Counted from the stretch's first letter, positions 1-12,559 are shown. The stretch: DNA of 64,000 nt from Molossus alvarezi (GCA_037176705.1 CM073887.1:28213501-28277500), one strand, 5' to 3'. Notes: generated by a model not told the origin, from the letters alone. Program-made: numbers and translations.

Positions 1-500
1 TTTTTATTTTCTCCAAAGTTGCATGTGTTTGCTCTCAATAACTTTCTCTATGCATTTTTTTCTTTAGTTTTTCCAAGTGAGAATAGAAATCTCAAGAGGA
101 ATGTTTAGATGATTTATGGGTGTCACCACACCTCTGGTATAAAAATATCGTCTTCTGTGATATACCATTTGAAGTATTTTATTGTTTTATAACTTGTCAG
201 GAAATTGCTGGAGTTTGACTCTTATTATGATTGCATACTCATGTGAGAACTCATTGATAATCATAAAAAGAAACTCACAACATAAATTAAAGCAAAAAGC
301 AATCTTAAACCTGTCATTCAGGATTCAGAACACACAGAGGGAAAAAAAATTTTTTTCCCTGGCATACAGTGCAGGTTTCCCTTCTCCAGTGCTATTTGCT
401 ATTACCATTTTAGTCCATTGTATTTCCCTTATCTGGGAGAGTGAAATAAGACTTCAAGCACAAAGTCAGCAGTTATAGTGAAAAGAAGAATCTATTTCAA
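1..500. other. AT-rich spacer, nothing recognised
   Basis: No repeat or coding pattern that I can name. The open frames here are short and their composition looks random. Confidence 0.5.
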
Positions 501-504
501 GAGG

Positions 505-655
505 TAGTGGCTGTCTTTATGGTGGGTCCACTGGAAGTCCTAAATTCTATTCTGAACTCTGGCAAGGAATAGCTGTGCAATATTGAACAAAGTTATCCCT
601 GAAAACCTCAGTATCCTCAGCTGTGTCTTTTAAGATAGTAATACTTTTCCTACCT
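505..655 (+). repeat. MIR-like ancient SINE fragment
   Basis: The order of words fits the MIR core: a gap after a failed 'ctgtgcaatattga' stretch, then 'cctcagtatcctcagctg' and a run resembling the MIR 'ataatagtacctacc' end. It is strongly diverged. Assignment is from the remembered MIR consensus. Confidence 0.45.
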
Positions 656-718
656 ATTAAAAAATATTATATAGATCAATTAGATTATATATAAAAATGT
701 ATAAAAACTAAAAATTCC

Positions 719-771
719 ATATATATATTCCATATATATATAACATATATATATAATATATATATATATGT
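719..771. repeat. Interrupted (TA)n low-complexity tract
   Basis: Runs of alternating T and A, broken twice by C-containing interruptions (ttcc, aaca). A simple repeat; no function inferred. Confidence 0.8.
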
Positions 772-2286
772 TATCTCTTCTAGCCCTCATTCTGAAAAGT
801 AAATTAGGCCTGAGAAAACTTTATATAAGCAATAAATAAATAAAATCCAAGAAATTAAATATAAAGGATATAATTTTCATAGTTTTAGTTACCCATCTTA
901 TTTACTTCCAATATATCAGTTTAAGATTATGACTGCAGAGCTAAGAAATACTCAATAAATATTTATTGTGTTATTTCAGTATATAGCCATCTAATCCCAA
1001 AATTTTGCTACTTGGACACCATAAAAGTGTTAAACCCATTGGTTCCATGTCTGAGACAACGGTGTTTAAGAGGTATTCACTGAAAAAAACCTGCATACAT
1101 ATTCATATGTACATTTATTATAAACTTTACTTATATCACATATGTCTAGCACACAATTTACAAACTAATGAATATGCAATACTTTTTATTATAAATTTTA
1201 TATAGTCAATTCATCTTCACAGAATATTTTAGTTGATTTTGTGTAGCCAACCTATTGGCAGAGAGGATTGTTGTTACATTTGTAATTGACAGACTAATGT
1301 TCTGACAAGAATGTTGGTCAATGTATTTGTTTTATTTGACAGTAAGATGGAAGTGAAACATCACAAATATATGTAGGAATTCCTAGATGCATACAGTAGT
1401 CAGTGTAAATGTTTTCGTTGGCAAATTGGGTAATAGTCTTAAAATATTAGAAGAATGATTTCTCAATAAATAGCTAAAGACAAAACACTTTAAATTTAGT
1501 CTACATTATTAATTTCTACTGCAGTCTTAAATTTTACAGTGAATGAAACAATACACCTTGATTTGTAGCATTTGCCAATTTCAGTGGTATACTCTCACAT
1601 GACTGATATCAAGCTACCCTTGTGACCTCATTAAATGCAGAGTTGGATAAAGACGCACAGGAGCACACCGTCATATGGTATTTCCACCATATAGACCCAA
1701 TAGGTAGAAATAACTTCAAGAGCTTAGGTAATAGTAAAATGTAGTAAAGTAACTAAGAAGTAACTAGTAATTTTATTTTAATGTAACATTTAATTAAGAC
1801 TACATAATTTAATTTCTTGATAATGCCTGTGAGTAGCAACTGGACACAATATTTCTGAAGATTTAACAATTGGCTCTCATGAGCCAGTGCAAGTCAGCTC
1901 CAATATACTATTGGTCCCAGGTTATGCCATCATAGCAATGAATTGTGTAGAGAATAAAGTGGGGAATGTTTGAAACTAATTATATGCACTTGCTGACTCG
2001 CCTCTATGTCTAATCTGCATTAGAGATTATAACTTCATAAACCCTCTTGGTGTTTCTACTGACACATTTACATGGTCACTAGTTAAGCACCAGGGAACTT
2101 GTGACCCTGGGGTCATATAATATTTAGAGAAGGGGCACGTCTCAGGAATTTCTCCAATCCCAATAATTTTTATTACAAAGACAACATTTTTCAAAGTAAA
2201 AGATGGCTAGCTATGAAGTTCTGTTACGTCCTTCCATGGACACATATTACTATTCCTCCAAAGACCTAGAAAATACATCAAACTTC
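772..2286. other. Spacer, nothing recognised
   Basis: AT-rich sequence without an identifiable repeat or exon pattern on either strand. Short frames only. Confidence 0.45.
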
Positions 2287-2700
2287 AACATTTTTCCCTT
2301 AGCGTAATCTCAGGATCCATCCATGTTGTCACAAATGGCAGTATTTCATCTTTTCTTATGGCTGAATGGAATTCCATTGTATGAATGTACCACATCTTCT
2401 TTATTCAGTCATCTATCGAAGGACACTTTGGTTGTCTCTAGGGCTTGGCCACCGTGAATAATTCTGCAATCAAGATAGAGGTGCATGTATCTTTGCGAAT
2501 AAATGTTTCCAAATTTTTTGTGTAGTTACCCAGGAGAAGGATTGCTGAGTCATATAAGAAAAGGGTACAGGGAGCCAAATATATGGTGACGAAAGAGTTG
2601 ACTTTAAGTGGTGGGCACACAATGTGATGCACAGATCATGTATCATAGAAATGTACACTTGAAACCTATGCCAATCCAATACATTTAATTAATTAAAAAT
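2287..2700. mobile_element. Old L1 fragment with 5' inversion
   Basis: Positions 2287-2568 read as the C-terminal part of an L1 ORF2 on the minus strand, with diverged words such as 'cattccattgtatgaatgtacc' in plus-strand view. Positions about 2569-2690 read forward and resemble an L1 3' UTR tail ('gtacacttgaaacctat') ending in an A-rich stretch. Opposed halves with the poly-A side on the right are what a twin-priming insertion leaves. The element is old: its frames are broken and I found no clear target duplication. Two separate insertions are an alternative. Confidence 0.5.
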
Positions 2701-3590
2701 AAATATTTCTTTTTCTCTGTACTAGATAACAATTCTTTGTGCAATAAAATTGGCATTTTAAGCACTGTAAATACTTTAAGGATTTTCTACATGTGCTTTC
2801 CACCCCTTAATATATTATTTTCCCTATACTGTATTATCTGTCTTAGTGAATTGCAACTCTCTGCACCAGTTATCAAAACATCTGTATGTCATACTAGATT
2901 CCTGTTTTTCCTCATTTTTACAACTTATAAATTATCAAGACCTTTCTTTTTCCTAAATAACATTGCAATCTATTATAATCTGAAGTGCTGAAATAATACC
3001 TAGACCCAGAAATCCCACAGTAAATTTTGTAATGAATCTATGGTTGGTTCAGTGAATAAATTCAGACACCTCCCCCACCAAAAAAATAAAAATAAAGATT
3101 ATTTTTAGACTTTGTGATGAAAGAGTAAGGCTTATATTTTTGGCCTTGATTGCCTACACTAACATAGACTCTGGATGGTGTTTAGTTCTCCATGAGAAAT
3201 TTAAAATGAGAAATTTCAAAAGAGATGAGGAAATGAGTGTAACATGACTCCTTCAGCCTTGTAGCTATATCATCAGAAAATATAGATTTTTGCGAATAGA
3301 TTTTTCCTTAATCTAACTTACTTGCTAACTTAATAGATACTAGATAGAATGAATGATGTTTGAGACTAAATAATGTATTGCTATTATGAGAGGATGATTC
3401 ACTAATTAAAAAGTAGAGCTATCGTCACAGTCCTTAATATCAGGACATTTATTGTTAAACAGTACAGAATGTTCCCAAACAAGATACTATTGTCAAATGC
3501 AAACGTCACACATGTTTGCTGGTGTATTTTTCTTCTTTACTGACTCTTATTTTAGAGTGGTATGCTAAGAGAGAAATCATTCAGAAACCC
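2701..3590. other. Spacer, nothing recognised
   Basis: AT-rich, no identifiable repeat. A short AAAATAAAAATAAA-rich tract occurs near 3080. Confidence 0.45.
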
Positions 3591-3595
3591 TCTAA

Positions 3596-3760
3596 AGCAG
3601 TGATTCTTAAATTTTCATTGGTTATAGTCCTCAGTGAGATTCTTATAAAGGCCTGGCTTCCTCTACCCAGAAAAATGAGTTATCTACATATAAAAGACAA
3701 TTTTGCATGAAATTTCAGAAAGTTTTAAAGTCTACACATTAAAAATCAATGCTCCAGAGA
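3596..3760 (+). mobile_element. Possible MER20-like hAT DNA transposon remnant
   Basis: Starts with 'agcagtgattcttaaatttt', similar to the 'agtggttctcaac' terminus of mammalian hAT-Charlie non-autonomous elements. It continues with 'cccagaaaaatg' and 'ttttgcatgaaatttcag', which I associate with MER20-type elements. No duplicated target was identified. Family assignment is tentative. Confidence 0.35.
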
Positions 3761-6730
3761 AACTCAGTTTGGTGTAGCCCTAGCAAATTAAAATTAATTA
3801 ATTCAGGAGAAGGAAAATTCATCCCTGGAATAGACAAGGATGCCCCAGTCCTGCAAATAAACATGCTTGACGAACAAGATCTACATCAGGAGAGGTATGG
3901 AAGAAGGACAGAGAATAGTCATAAACTCATTTCTTTCATCAGAGGATTTCCTAGGGCCTCCCTCAATTTCTGTCCTCGGACTTCATTAAGGGTAGAAGGA
4001 ACTGTAAAGATGACAGAGAAGAACAGCATCCTGGCTGATTTAGAGTGAAATAGGAAGCACAAAGTCTTCTCATCTAAGCTTTCTCTTTTATTACACGTAT
4101 AAAAAATAAATGCTAAAATTGTGCTCAGAATGTTATAAGCACATTTTGTAATTCCAATGTCATGAGCATACCATTTGCATTTTGCTTCTGTGGTTTATAC
4201 TGTCCCCTGAATATTGCTGTATAATTAGATCCTTGTTCTGTGCAGTAGGAAGATGTACCATTACTTTATAATGGAGAAGACTGGAGTAAGCTATCAAATG
4301 GCCATTTAGATTTTCATTATGCCTTACTGTTATTATCATATTTATAATGAATGTTAGGGAATTGTTTAGTAAGAAACTTAATACCAATACAGTCAACATA
4401 TAATGTTAAAATAAGATACATGATAAATGTTAACCCTCTAGATAATATCTATATAACCCAAGTTTTCACATGTTTAGCAAATACATCTTAGAAACATTAT
4501 TTATTTAGGTTTTTAAATAGTTAATTAAGGTAAGTGTGCTATTTGCATGATTTTAGGTCATTATTATATATGTTTACAATGGTCAAAGAAGTAATATTAA
4601 AAAATGTAATTTTTTCCTACAAAATCTGTAATATAATAATTGTCATTCTTACATTTAGATTGATTTTGATATGTGCATATTTATTTTCAACTTTCTGGGC
4701 ACATAAAGAAATTTGGAGAATCGGGACAATTTTGAAGACAAAGTAGCCTATAATGCAATTTTGCCTTAACTATCCAATGAAGAAAAATGTATTTTTGGTT
4801 TATACATAATCCAAGTAATTTGGAATTCTTCTCTTGATTATGTATAACACATTTATAGTTTTTCAGATTCCTTTAACTGAAAGTACAAGTAATACTTCTC
4901 TTTACCAACTATTAGAACAGAATGTTATGAAAGCTGGTTTCATAAAATGCTTGTGTATGATTATACAGACCAGACATACAAATGTGAAATAAAATAATGA
5001 GTATGTGGAAATATCTGAATAATACAAAGTAAGAAAGCACTTTTGGAAGAATAAAATTGAAATGAGGAAGGCTTTTGAAAGAAAACCCTGGAATAATACA
5101 GATAACCACTTCAACTTTCTATTTCATTTTGCTAGTTAAAAATATTGCATTTCTGTAAAAAGTGGTGCCTTTATCTTTTAGTTCCTATTGAAGAAACAGA
5201 ATAAATTATTGGCTTAAAGGGACCAATGACATCTGACAATATTTTTGAGAAAGAAAAATTAGAGATCTAAAGGCTTTTTCAGTTCATGTTTCTTATACCA
5301 AAGAAAAAATATTCTCTAATATATATTTCAATAAAGAAACCAACTCAGTATCCAAACTGAGTAAGGAGAATGGAAAGGGGAAGAGTAAGGTTATGTATTG
5401 TTCTTGATGGATGGAGAATCACTGTATATAAACATTTTTATTAGATCACAAATGTTCCCAGATTATGTGCAGTGGCTTTGTAATGAGTCAGCTTGGCTAG
5501 GCTGGGACATCATTTCCCAGAATTCCCCTCACTGTGTGTTTCTAGTTAAGATGGGCAACAAGGGAGACTGCCGCACTCATGGAGGGCAGAGAGAAGAGCA
5601 GCCGTTGTCATTCCGACATGCTGTCGCTTCTCTGCTAGCCCTTCTCATTGGAGTGAGGCTGCACCCAGACCTGCAATTTCTACTTCTTTCCCTGGATCCC
5701 TTTTTTTATTTTAGCTTCAACTTCTGGGTTTGATGACAAAAGGGCCTCAGCTTCTGCAGGACACTGATATCTTCAAGGCCAGAGGCAACAAAGCTGACAT
5801 GGGTTCCAGTCTGTTCTCATCAGCTCCAACTCATGCGTTGGCGTATAGCAATTTTCAATCTCCCCAACTTCACGTCCATTTTCCTTTCTCCACTTCCCGC
5901 CCTGCAGACTTTAAGCTCCAGCATCAGACACAAAGGCAAAAATAGCTTTTTAACCATCCCCCACAAATTGTGCAATGTCAAACCCCTTCACATAAAAGTA
6001 TATATTCTAGTGGTTATGCTTGTGTGATTAAAATCTGACTGATTAAAAGAGTAAATATTTTATCAGTATTAAAACTTCTTATATTTTTTCTAGTTTTAAA
6101 GTGATTGTGTCCTAAATGCAAATAATTTTATGTTTGCATCATCATTATCCTGATAGTAATCCCTTATGATTATTCATTGGGTGCATTTTTATTTGCAGAA
6201 GTATACACAGATACATTGTTAGACATTTTCTGTGGAGTCTGGGAATTAGGTTTGCATTAATAACTGCAAAGAGGCAATCTCCACAAGCAAAGTCTAACTA
6301 CCTATCTACTTAAGTTTGAAAGACGTGTTTAACTGATGAAGTATGAAGTTTCCACCTTCCAAAGAAAAATAAGTTTGAAACTAAATTTGTAAGATGGAAT
6401 ATTGACCAACCTATAATAACTAAATTGATGGACTGATACCATAATAATTAGACCCACTGTGAATTTCTAAATTAGCCTTTTAAAAAAAGACTTCTGCTTT
6501 CCATATATGTAAAATTCCACATTGCAATAATACCAAAGGGAAGCACCTTAGAATGTATGTTTTATCTCCAGTTCTTTATTCCTTGGGGAAATCTGTAATT
6601 AAAAATACTTGTCAGCATGTGTGCAAACTGGCAAACATCAGCCAAACCAAAACAGAAAAGTTTTCCAAATACTCAGAGGAGGGTGAGAGTATCACTCTCT
6701 ACTCAAGCATAAGGACTAGAACTAGTTAAA
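3761..6730. other. Long spacer, no gene recognised
   Basis: No repeat that I can name with confidence. The block 5470-5940 is less AT-rich than its surroundings, has several CpGs and could be a decayed repeat or conserved element. Open frames of 99 codons (3749-4048) and 111 codons (5398-5733) have no recognisable domain. Confidence 0.4.
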
Positions 6731-6732
6731 AT

Positions 6733-7260
6733 GTGTGAAAGGTAGAATAATGGCCTCCCAAAGATGTCTGCAGTCTAGTCCCCACATTCATGAATATGCT
6801 ATATTACATGGTAAGCAGGAGTTAAAATTGCAGATGAAATTAAGTTTGCTAATCAGCTGGTTTTAAAACAAGGAGATTATCAGATATAATCTGGGTGGCC
6901 TCGATGTAACCCACAAGGGTCCTTTAATGGACACAGGGAAAGCAGAAGAGTGAGAACCAGAGACAGCATCATGATCATCCATTGTCAGCTTTGAAGATGG
7001 AAGGGGAGCAAAGGCCAAGGAATGTGGGGAGCTTCTAGAAGCTAAAATAGGAAAGGAAACAAATGATCTTCTTGAACCTCCGGAAAGAACACAATCTTGC
7101 TTATTGTATTGGGTGGGACTCATTTCGGACTTCTGACTTCCAGAGCTGTAAGATATTACGTTTGCGTTGTTTAGAGACACTAAGTTAGTGGTCTTTTTTT
7201 TTTATCCTCACCCAAGGACATTTTTTTGTTTTTTGTTCAGATAGAGTAGGAGGGAGAAGG

Positions 7261-7307
<47 letters not shown>

Positions 7308-7493
7308 AAGGGACACATCGAGTGGTTGCCACCTGCATGACCCAACCAGGTCTGGGGACAAACTGCAATCCAGGCACGTGCCCTTAGCAGGAACCAAACC
7401 CGGATCTCTCTGGACCACAAGCCAACGCTCTAACCACTGAGAAAACTGGCCAGAACAGTGGTCATTTTTTATAACAGCAGTAAGAACCTCATA
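6733..7493 (+). mobile_element. MaLR (MLT1-type) solo LTR, split by a SINE
   Basis: Two parts, 6733-7186 and 7457-7493, flank a younger SINE and join into one LTR. Diagnostic stretches are 'gaataatggcctcccaaag', 'acaagggtcctttaa', 'actcatttcggacttctgac' and a terminal 'gttgtttagagacactaag', where the LTR's polyadenylation region normally lies. MaLR LTRs are fossil ERVL-related retroelements common to placental mammals. No internal region or second LTR is visible, so it is a solo LTR. The subfamily is uncertain. Confidence 0.65.
7194..7456 (-). mobile_element. Bat VES-type SINE (long form), with (GA)n expansion
   Basis: Minus-strand tRNA-derived SINE. From its 5' end at 7456 it has the tRNA-like head with A-box and B-box, the middle region, a pyrimidine tract (seen as purines on plus), then the CCTTGGGTGAGGAT box and A tail at 7194-7210. 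The target duplication agtggtc lies at 7187-7193 and 7457-7463. The purine tract at 7263-7304 is a pure (GA)21. It interrupts the MaLR LTR, so it is younger than that element. Confidence 0.9.
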
Positions 7494-7499
7494 CATATG

Positions 7500-8930
7500 G
7501 TATCAGAACAAAATGAGTGAGTCAACTAAGAAGATTCAAAAAATGTTATTGGTGCTTACATCAGCTCTCTCAGCCCTACTGAAAATGAAGGGAGGAAATA
7601 GGAATAACTGTGCAGTTAGACAAAATTCACATAAAAGGAAATGCACCCATAGTGAAATATCATGAGGAAATTCTGTTTTTACAGGTCCAGCTTTTATAAA
7701 AGAAAACATTTTTTAAGAGAGGAAAAAATTAAATTAGCATGTGCAACACTAACTTCTAGCTCCAGGTCCCCCACTACATTATATCTTTTGATTATGCAGA
7801 GTTCATTTCAGCTCAATGTAGATTAAATCGAATAGTGACATTCCCAACTGGACTACCAGATGGAATCACATTTTAATTAACTTTTCAACCAGCATACAGA
7901 TGTGCTTCTTGTGATCATTATCAAGAAATCATTTGCTTTCAGCAAAATGAGAAGCCCCGGTGGCAGATTGTGGCTAAGAATGATCATATCATGAGTTCAT
8001 TAACCTTAAATGCTTTTAATCATTTATTGACAAAACGAAGAAAAAGCTTATAAACCACTATTGAATACATCTATAGCACACCGTCATGTACCTTTGGGAG
8101 CTTAAATTAAAGGGAATATTTACATGATAAAATATTTACATCTGTTTGTATATTATTACTGACTTCCAAATTTAAGCTTCCATACATTAATGAAAGCATA
8201 CACCACTGAACACAAAGAACTTACCCTGCAACTACTTTTTGTTGTGTATCACTATCAAATAATTCCATTAATATTTGATGCTTTAAGAATAATAGTCCCC
8301 ACCTTCCAAATGTTACACCTTAAAAAAGATCACCAGCATGAAAAATTATTCTTAATTAGAAAAAAAATTAAGTGATTATAAATGAAACAAAAGATAACTA
8401 AAAATTACGTAGAAAGGATGAAATACCTTATATTTATGCAAGTTATTTTCTAATGTTTACTTCAGTTCTTTTCAAGCTATAAGTAGTAACTTGAGTAACT
8501 AGGACTCCAGTAGTTAAAAAAAGGGGGGAGAGGGGACTTTCCTAATATTTAAAAACCTTTTATTTGCTTATTCCAAAATGTGTAAGTGAAAGTCAATGTG
8601 TTAAATATTTCTATTTTTATCAGTTTTTAAGTGACTACAATATGCTCAATTTCAAAGAAACAAACAAACAAAAAGCAGAGGCATCTGTCTTTAAAAAGCT
8701 TCAGGCTGAGAGAATACAAGGCAGGCATTTTAGGAGGGTCTGACCCAGCTCAGATTTTGGTGTGCCTTTCAAGGTGCGAAGGTGGGAAGCAATTCTGTCA
8801 TTCATTCCATCTTAAGTCATACAAGTCCCGGCAAGTCTGTTAACCTAGGTATAAAGTGTTCAGTGAATGAATTAAAATAGCAATGTAGGCTCTGTCCTTA
8901 AACTGTAATAATTTACCCAGCACAAGAAAT
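7500..8930. other. Spacer, nothing recognised
   Basis: AT-rich; no identifiable repeat, exon or RNA gene on either strand. Confidence 0.45.
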
Positions 8931-8934
8931 CAGG

Positions 8935-9020
8935 AATTTTCTTCTAACTCTCCAAGTGACCCTGGAAAAGACAGCTAAGCTCTCTGGACCTCAGTGTATT
9001 CATCAGAAAAATGAGTGGTT
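8935..9020 (+). repeat. Possible MIR fragment
   Basis: The phrase order 'gaccctggaaaagacagctaagctctctggacctcagtg' to 'catcagaaaaatgagtgg' parallels the MIR core's loss-of-pace pattern (accttgggcaag, cctcagtttc, tgtaaaatggg). Short and diverged. Confidence 0.45.
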
Positions 9021-9133
9021 TCCGATTTTAATTGTACCTAAGTCCATTTTTCAATTAAAAATATCTGATTTTTATACCAGAGAGGAAATTATTCATTTTC
9101 ACATTTGGTTTGTCTATTATATAAATGTAAATC

Positions 9134-9154
9134 TATATATATATATATATATAT
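9134..9154. repeat. (TA)n microsatellite
   Basis: About ten consecutive TA units followed by 'tccagtt'. Confidence 0.85.
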
Positions 9155-9789
9155 CCAGTTATGTACTATTTTTTTTGGTTCTCTCTAGTTTTATAGGGAA
9201 GGAGGAAAGTGCTAATTTGCATTGAGCTGTAGTTAAAGAACATTTTGTATAATTTATGACACATTTCTGTACTTGCAAAAGTTATATCACTTTTATGGAT
9301 ATAAGAGAATAATACCTTTTAATAAAATTTCAGTTTCTAGAGGAAAAAAATCTCATATAGAAGCCCAGTGCTTCAAGCAGATAATGGTGGACTATCTTCA
9401 GTTAAACTGGAGCTGCGGTGGGGAACCTCGAATCCCACTCATGCTTTCTGTCACCTTCTTCACCATAGAGCCCTGTGAGGCTCCTCAGAGTCCAGCCTGA
9501 AGACTAGCACAGTCCCCCAGCCAAGCTCACGGCAGCCCATCCTGAGTATCACTTTTTGGAATTATCAAGACAGAAGCAGTGGCAGCTGGGCCCCTCCTTC
9601 CAGGCTCCCCCATCTCCCAACCAAGTGGCTGGCCCAGGAAATCTGGCCCTGAAAATATTTGTTTATGAGTAAAAATTTTCTAGAAAGAGAAAACTAATGG
9701 GAAAAGAGAATGAATAGAACTCTTTCCATCTTAATAACACGTATATTATCATTGTCTCTTTCTCTAGAATCTCTTGTCTTTTTTGCTGT
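9155..9789. other. Spacer, nothing recognised
   Basis: Contains a moderately GC-rich stretch (9400-9650) with no repeat or exon assignment that I can support. Confidence 0.4.
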
Positions 9790-9797
9790 AACTAAGG

Positions 9798-9931
9798 ATC
9801 CTCATCTGAGGATATTTTTCTATTGAATATATATATAGAGAGAGAGAGAGAGAAAGAGAGAGTGGGAGGGAGAGAGAGAGAAACATCCATGTGAAAAAGA
9901 AACACATCGATTCTTGACACAGGCAAGTCTG
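9798..9931 (-). mobile_element. 5'-truncated bat VES-type SINE
   Basis: Minus-strand SINE tail: the CCTCATCTGAGGAT box at 9799-9812, a TA/GA tract at 9829-9880, then the 'aaacatccatgtgaaaaagaaacacatcgatt' region that precedes the tract in full copies. The tRNA-like head is missing. An 8-bp duplication aactaagg at 9790-9797 and 9932-9939 brackets it, so it inserted in truncated form. Confidence 0.75.
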
Positions 9932-9939
9932 AACTAAGG

Positions 9940-11000
9940 GATGTTTCTATGGTAGTTCTACTTTTTTAGAAGAATTCTCACTTTTTCTTTTTAATGTTTT
10001 GCTGCTCCTGAGCTTAACTACAGGCAAAAGAGCACTTGTCTCCTTAGGTACTATTCTTTTCAGTATTCCCTAAACTGGCATCCTGGGATGCAAAAAATGA
10101 TGTCATTATTACGGATAATGACATCAAGAAAGAAATGAGCAAGGGATCCAAGTAACAAGGTGGATTTAAGCCCAGTGAACATTGCTAATGCTAATTAAAT
10201 GTGGCTAATGCCACATTTTCTCGGTCTTTTATTCAGAAATGTATTGACAGTAAACACAGACTAATGTAATTTAATATTTAGATGTAGACTCTGGTTCTGC
10301 CTTAGCTTCATGGTGCTTCAAGTCTCTTCACATGCAGGTCTGGGGTCTTTAATGCAGAAAAGACATTAAGCAATATTACAACTTGGGAAAAGCAACTGCA
10401 GAGCCTGAAGTTTGTGATCTCTCTAGTTCAGAAAGTATGTTGATAACAAGTTTGTATGTTTGCCAGTTTATACAATAACTTTCCCCTCAAGACTTCAATT
10501 TACAAACACTAACTGGTTTAACAAAGATTTGGATTATGGGAAGAGTAAATTTAAAGAAATAATATTGCAATAACTATCAATTTCCATTTCTTTCTTAAAT
10601 GTGATTCTTTAATCCACCTAAGACTTCACCTTAACAAAGATGAGCAACTCACTTCCTCTCCATCCGTAGTGGCCTCCATGGCCTACAAGTTTCTGGTGAA
10701 AGCAATTTAAAGACTATTGGAAAAGCATCTCCATTTTTTTTTTTCTTTCCACATACTGGCTTTTTTTCATTTGAGATATGTTTGCTAACTTTTTCTTTAG
10801 ACATATCACAAAATATCAGAATCCCAAACAAATATATATTAGAAATTTGAACATAAATATTAGGTGTATATTAGAAACCCGAATAAAAACCATTAATACA
10901 AATTTTACTTTATTCTTCTCAGAACACATAAAAGTTAGTATTAGAGTCCAAAATTTTTTTGTTTATTTATTTTTATAGGTTGACTTCCTTTTATACTGCT
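9940..11000. other. Spacer with a perfect hairpin at 10098-10126
   Basis: No gene or named repeat recognised. It contains one perfect 12-bp inverted repeat, listed separately. Confidence 0.45.
10098..10126. repeat. Perfect 12-bp inverted repeat, 5-nt loop
   Basis: TGATGTCATTAT at 10098-10109 is exactly complementary to ATAATGACATCA at 10115-10126, separated by TACGG. Each arm carries TGATGTCA/TGACATCA, one base from the palindromic CRE/ATF site TGACGTCA. It could be a paired bZIP binding site or a chance hairpin. Confidence 0.6.
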
Positions 11001-11009
11001 TCTCTCTCT

Positions 11010-11155
11010 GAGTGGAAGCTATATTGGTGTAGTAGGAAAAGCCCTGGAATAGGAAGTAGACAAATAGCTTTATTAGCTCCATGACTTTGGATAAAACATT
11101 TTTCTACTCTGTGTCTCAATGTTCATCTTGTACATGGGCTATTGTGATGATCCAG
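11010..11155 (+). repeat. MIR fragment
   Basis: Reads 'gtagtaggaaaagccctggaatagga', 'tccatgactttggataaaac', 'tctactctgtgtctcaatgttcatcttgtacatgggc'. This matches the MIR order: tRNA-related part, core, then 3' end. Confidence 0.6.
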
Positions 11156-12103
11156 GTGTAAATTGTAGGTTAAAATTGTTGTAAGTTCGGTGTTAGAATA
11201 TCTGTTAAGTAGTATTTTAGTTGCTTTGAAGATGCCCCAAGTAGCCTTAGGAGAAACGTGTCTGGATCACTTGGGCATTTGCTACATCCATCACAAGGTC
11301 AGATTATATCATAAAATAAAATTTCTCCCATTGCTTATTGAAAGGGTACCACCAAAACATCTCTGATAGTAGGTAAGGCCCAGTAATTTGGATTCAACTA
11401 ATAACATACCAGTGGTAATACCCCTTTCTTTCCGAGGAAGATAAAGCCCATGTCTGTAGCTTGATATAGTTTTCTGTCTTCCAGGATATTTCTCATTCAG
11501 CATCAATTTTTTTTGAGCTTGCTCATTCAATCTAAACTCTCATTAAGGGTTTATAGTTTTTACTATCTCCCTTGTTATATAGAAATACTACATTGCTTTC
11601 CTACTTATTTTTGGTGATTTTATTTTCCTTTTCAGATGCCCAATAGTTTAAGGTATATGGATCAAATTGTTTCACCTCTCACCTCTTAAGACTTCTTTGT
11701 TTTCTTCCCCAGGAGGAAAATTGGATCATGGCACTTATGGCTCACTTTTTATTTCTTTCTGCATGATCCACCCAAAATGATAGTGTCAGACACAGCAAGA
11801 CTGTTGTGTTTACCACTGGTGTTAAGTTTAAAAATGAAATGGACAGAGAAAAACAAGAGCCCCAGTATTGTCTGGGACTGAACACGCAATATCTAAAGTT
11901 GATATCTGGCAACCCTAACTTTTTAGGCAAACTAGCATAGCAGGCTTTACCTGCTGTTAGAAATAAGTCACAGTGGACACTCAGCCATGATGTAACATAT
12001 TTGAAGGAAGGACAAATAATATTCATTCACTGTCTATTATCAGCTATCCAGAAGACAGCAGCAGTCTCACTGTAATTTGTTGATCTGGAAATTTGGTCAT
12101 AAA
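11156..12103. other. Spacer, nothing recognised
   Basis: No identifiable repeat or exon signature. Confidence 0.4.
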
Positions 12104-12110
12104 TCTAAAA

Positions 12111-12339
12111 CCAGAGCTTCTCAACAACAGTGCTATTGACCTATTGGACAGGATAAATTCTTTGTTGTGAGGGATTATTCTTTGCATTGTAGAATACAGT
12201 ACTTAATATCTCTGGGCTCCGCCTGATAGATGCCAGTAACACCAGCCCCACACCCTACTCAGTGGGAAAAACCAAACATTTCTCCAAACATTGCCAGATT
12301 TTTCCTGGGGGGAAGTTTTCCCAGGTTGAAAAGTACTGG
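12111..12339 (+). mobile_element. MER5A-like non-autonomous hAT (Charlie) transposon
   Basis: Almost end-to-end copy. The left end 'ccagagcttctcaac' and right end 'gttgaaaagtactgg' form imperfect terminal inverted repeats. The interior has 'attctttgttgtgaggg', 'tgcattgtagaatac', 'atagatgccagtaac', 'caaacattgccag' and 'cctggggggaa', all hallmarks of MER5A. The sequence tctaaaa occurs immediately outside both ends (12104-12110 and 12340-12346), consistent with the ~8-bp hAT target duplication. This is an ancient element with no coding capacity. Confidence 0.85.
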
Positions 12340-12559
12340 TCTAAAAATAAAGATAGTGATATTGGAAACAAAATTGCAGTTTATCCTTCAGATCCCTGCT
12401 TTCTCTTTCTATTTTCTCCCGTACTCACCATTCTGTTTAAGAACATTACCATAAAGTATGCATATCTTCAATTTACTGGTAATAAAAAATTATTTTGCAA
12501 AGTTGACTAATGTTTACCAGTTTAATGGGTAAAATGCTAGCTTAAGGGTTTTGATTATA

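Noticed and set aside
3749..4048. 99-codon frame
   Set aside because: No domain or homology recognised and no gene context; likely chance.
5398..5733. 111-codon frame with a hydrophobic C-terminus
   Set aside because: No recognisable domain, no splice or promoter context; the composition follows the T-rich DNA.
7185..7496. 103-codon frame on minus rich in Ser-Leu
   Set aside because: It is made by a SINE and its (GA)n tract.
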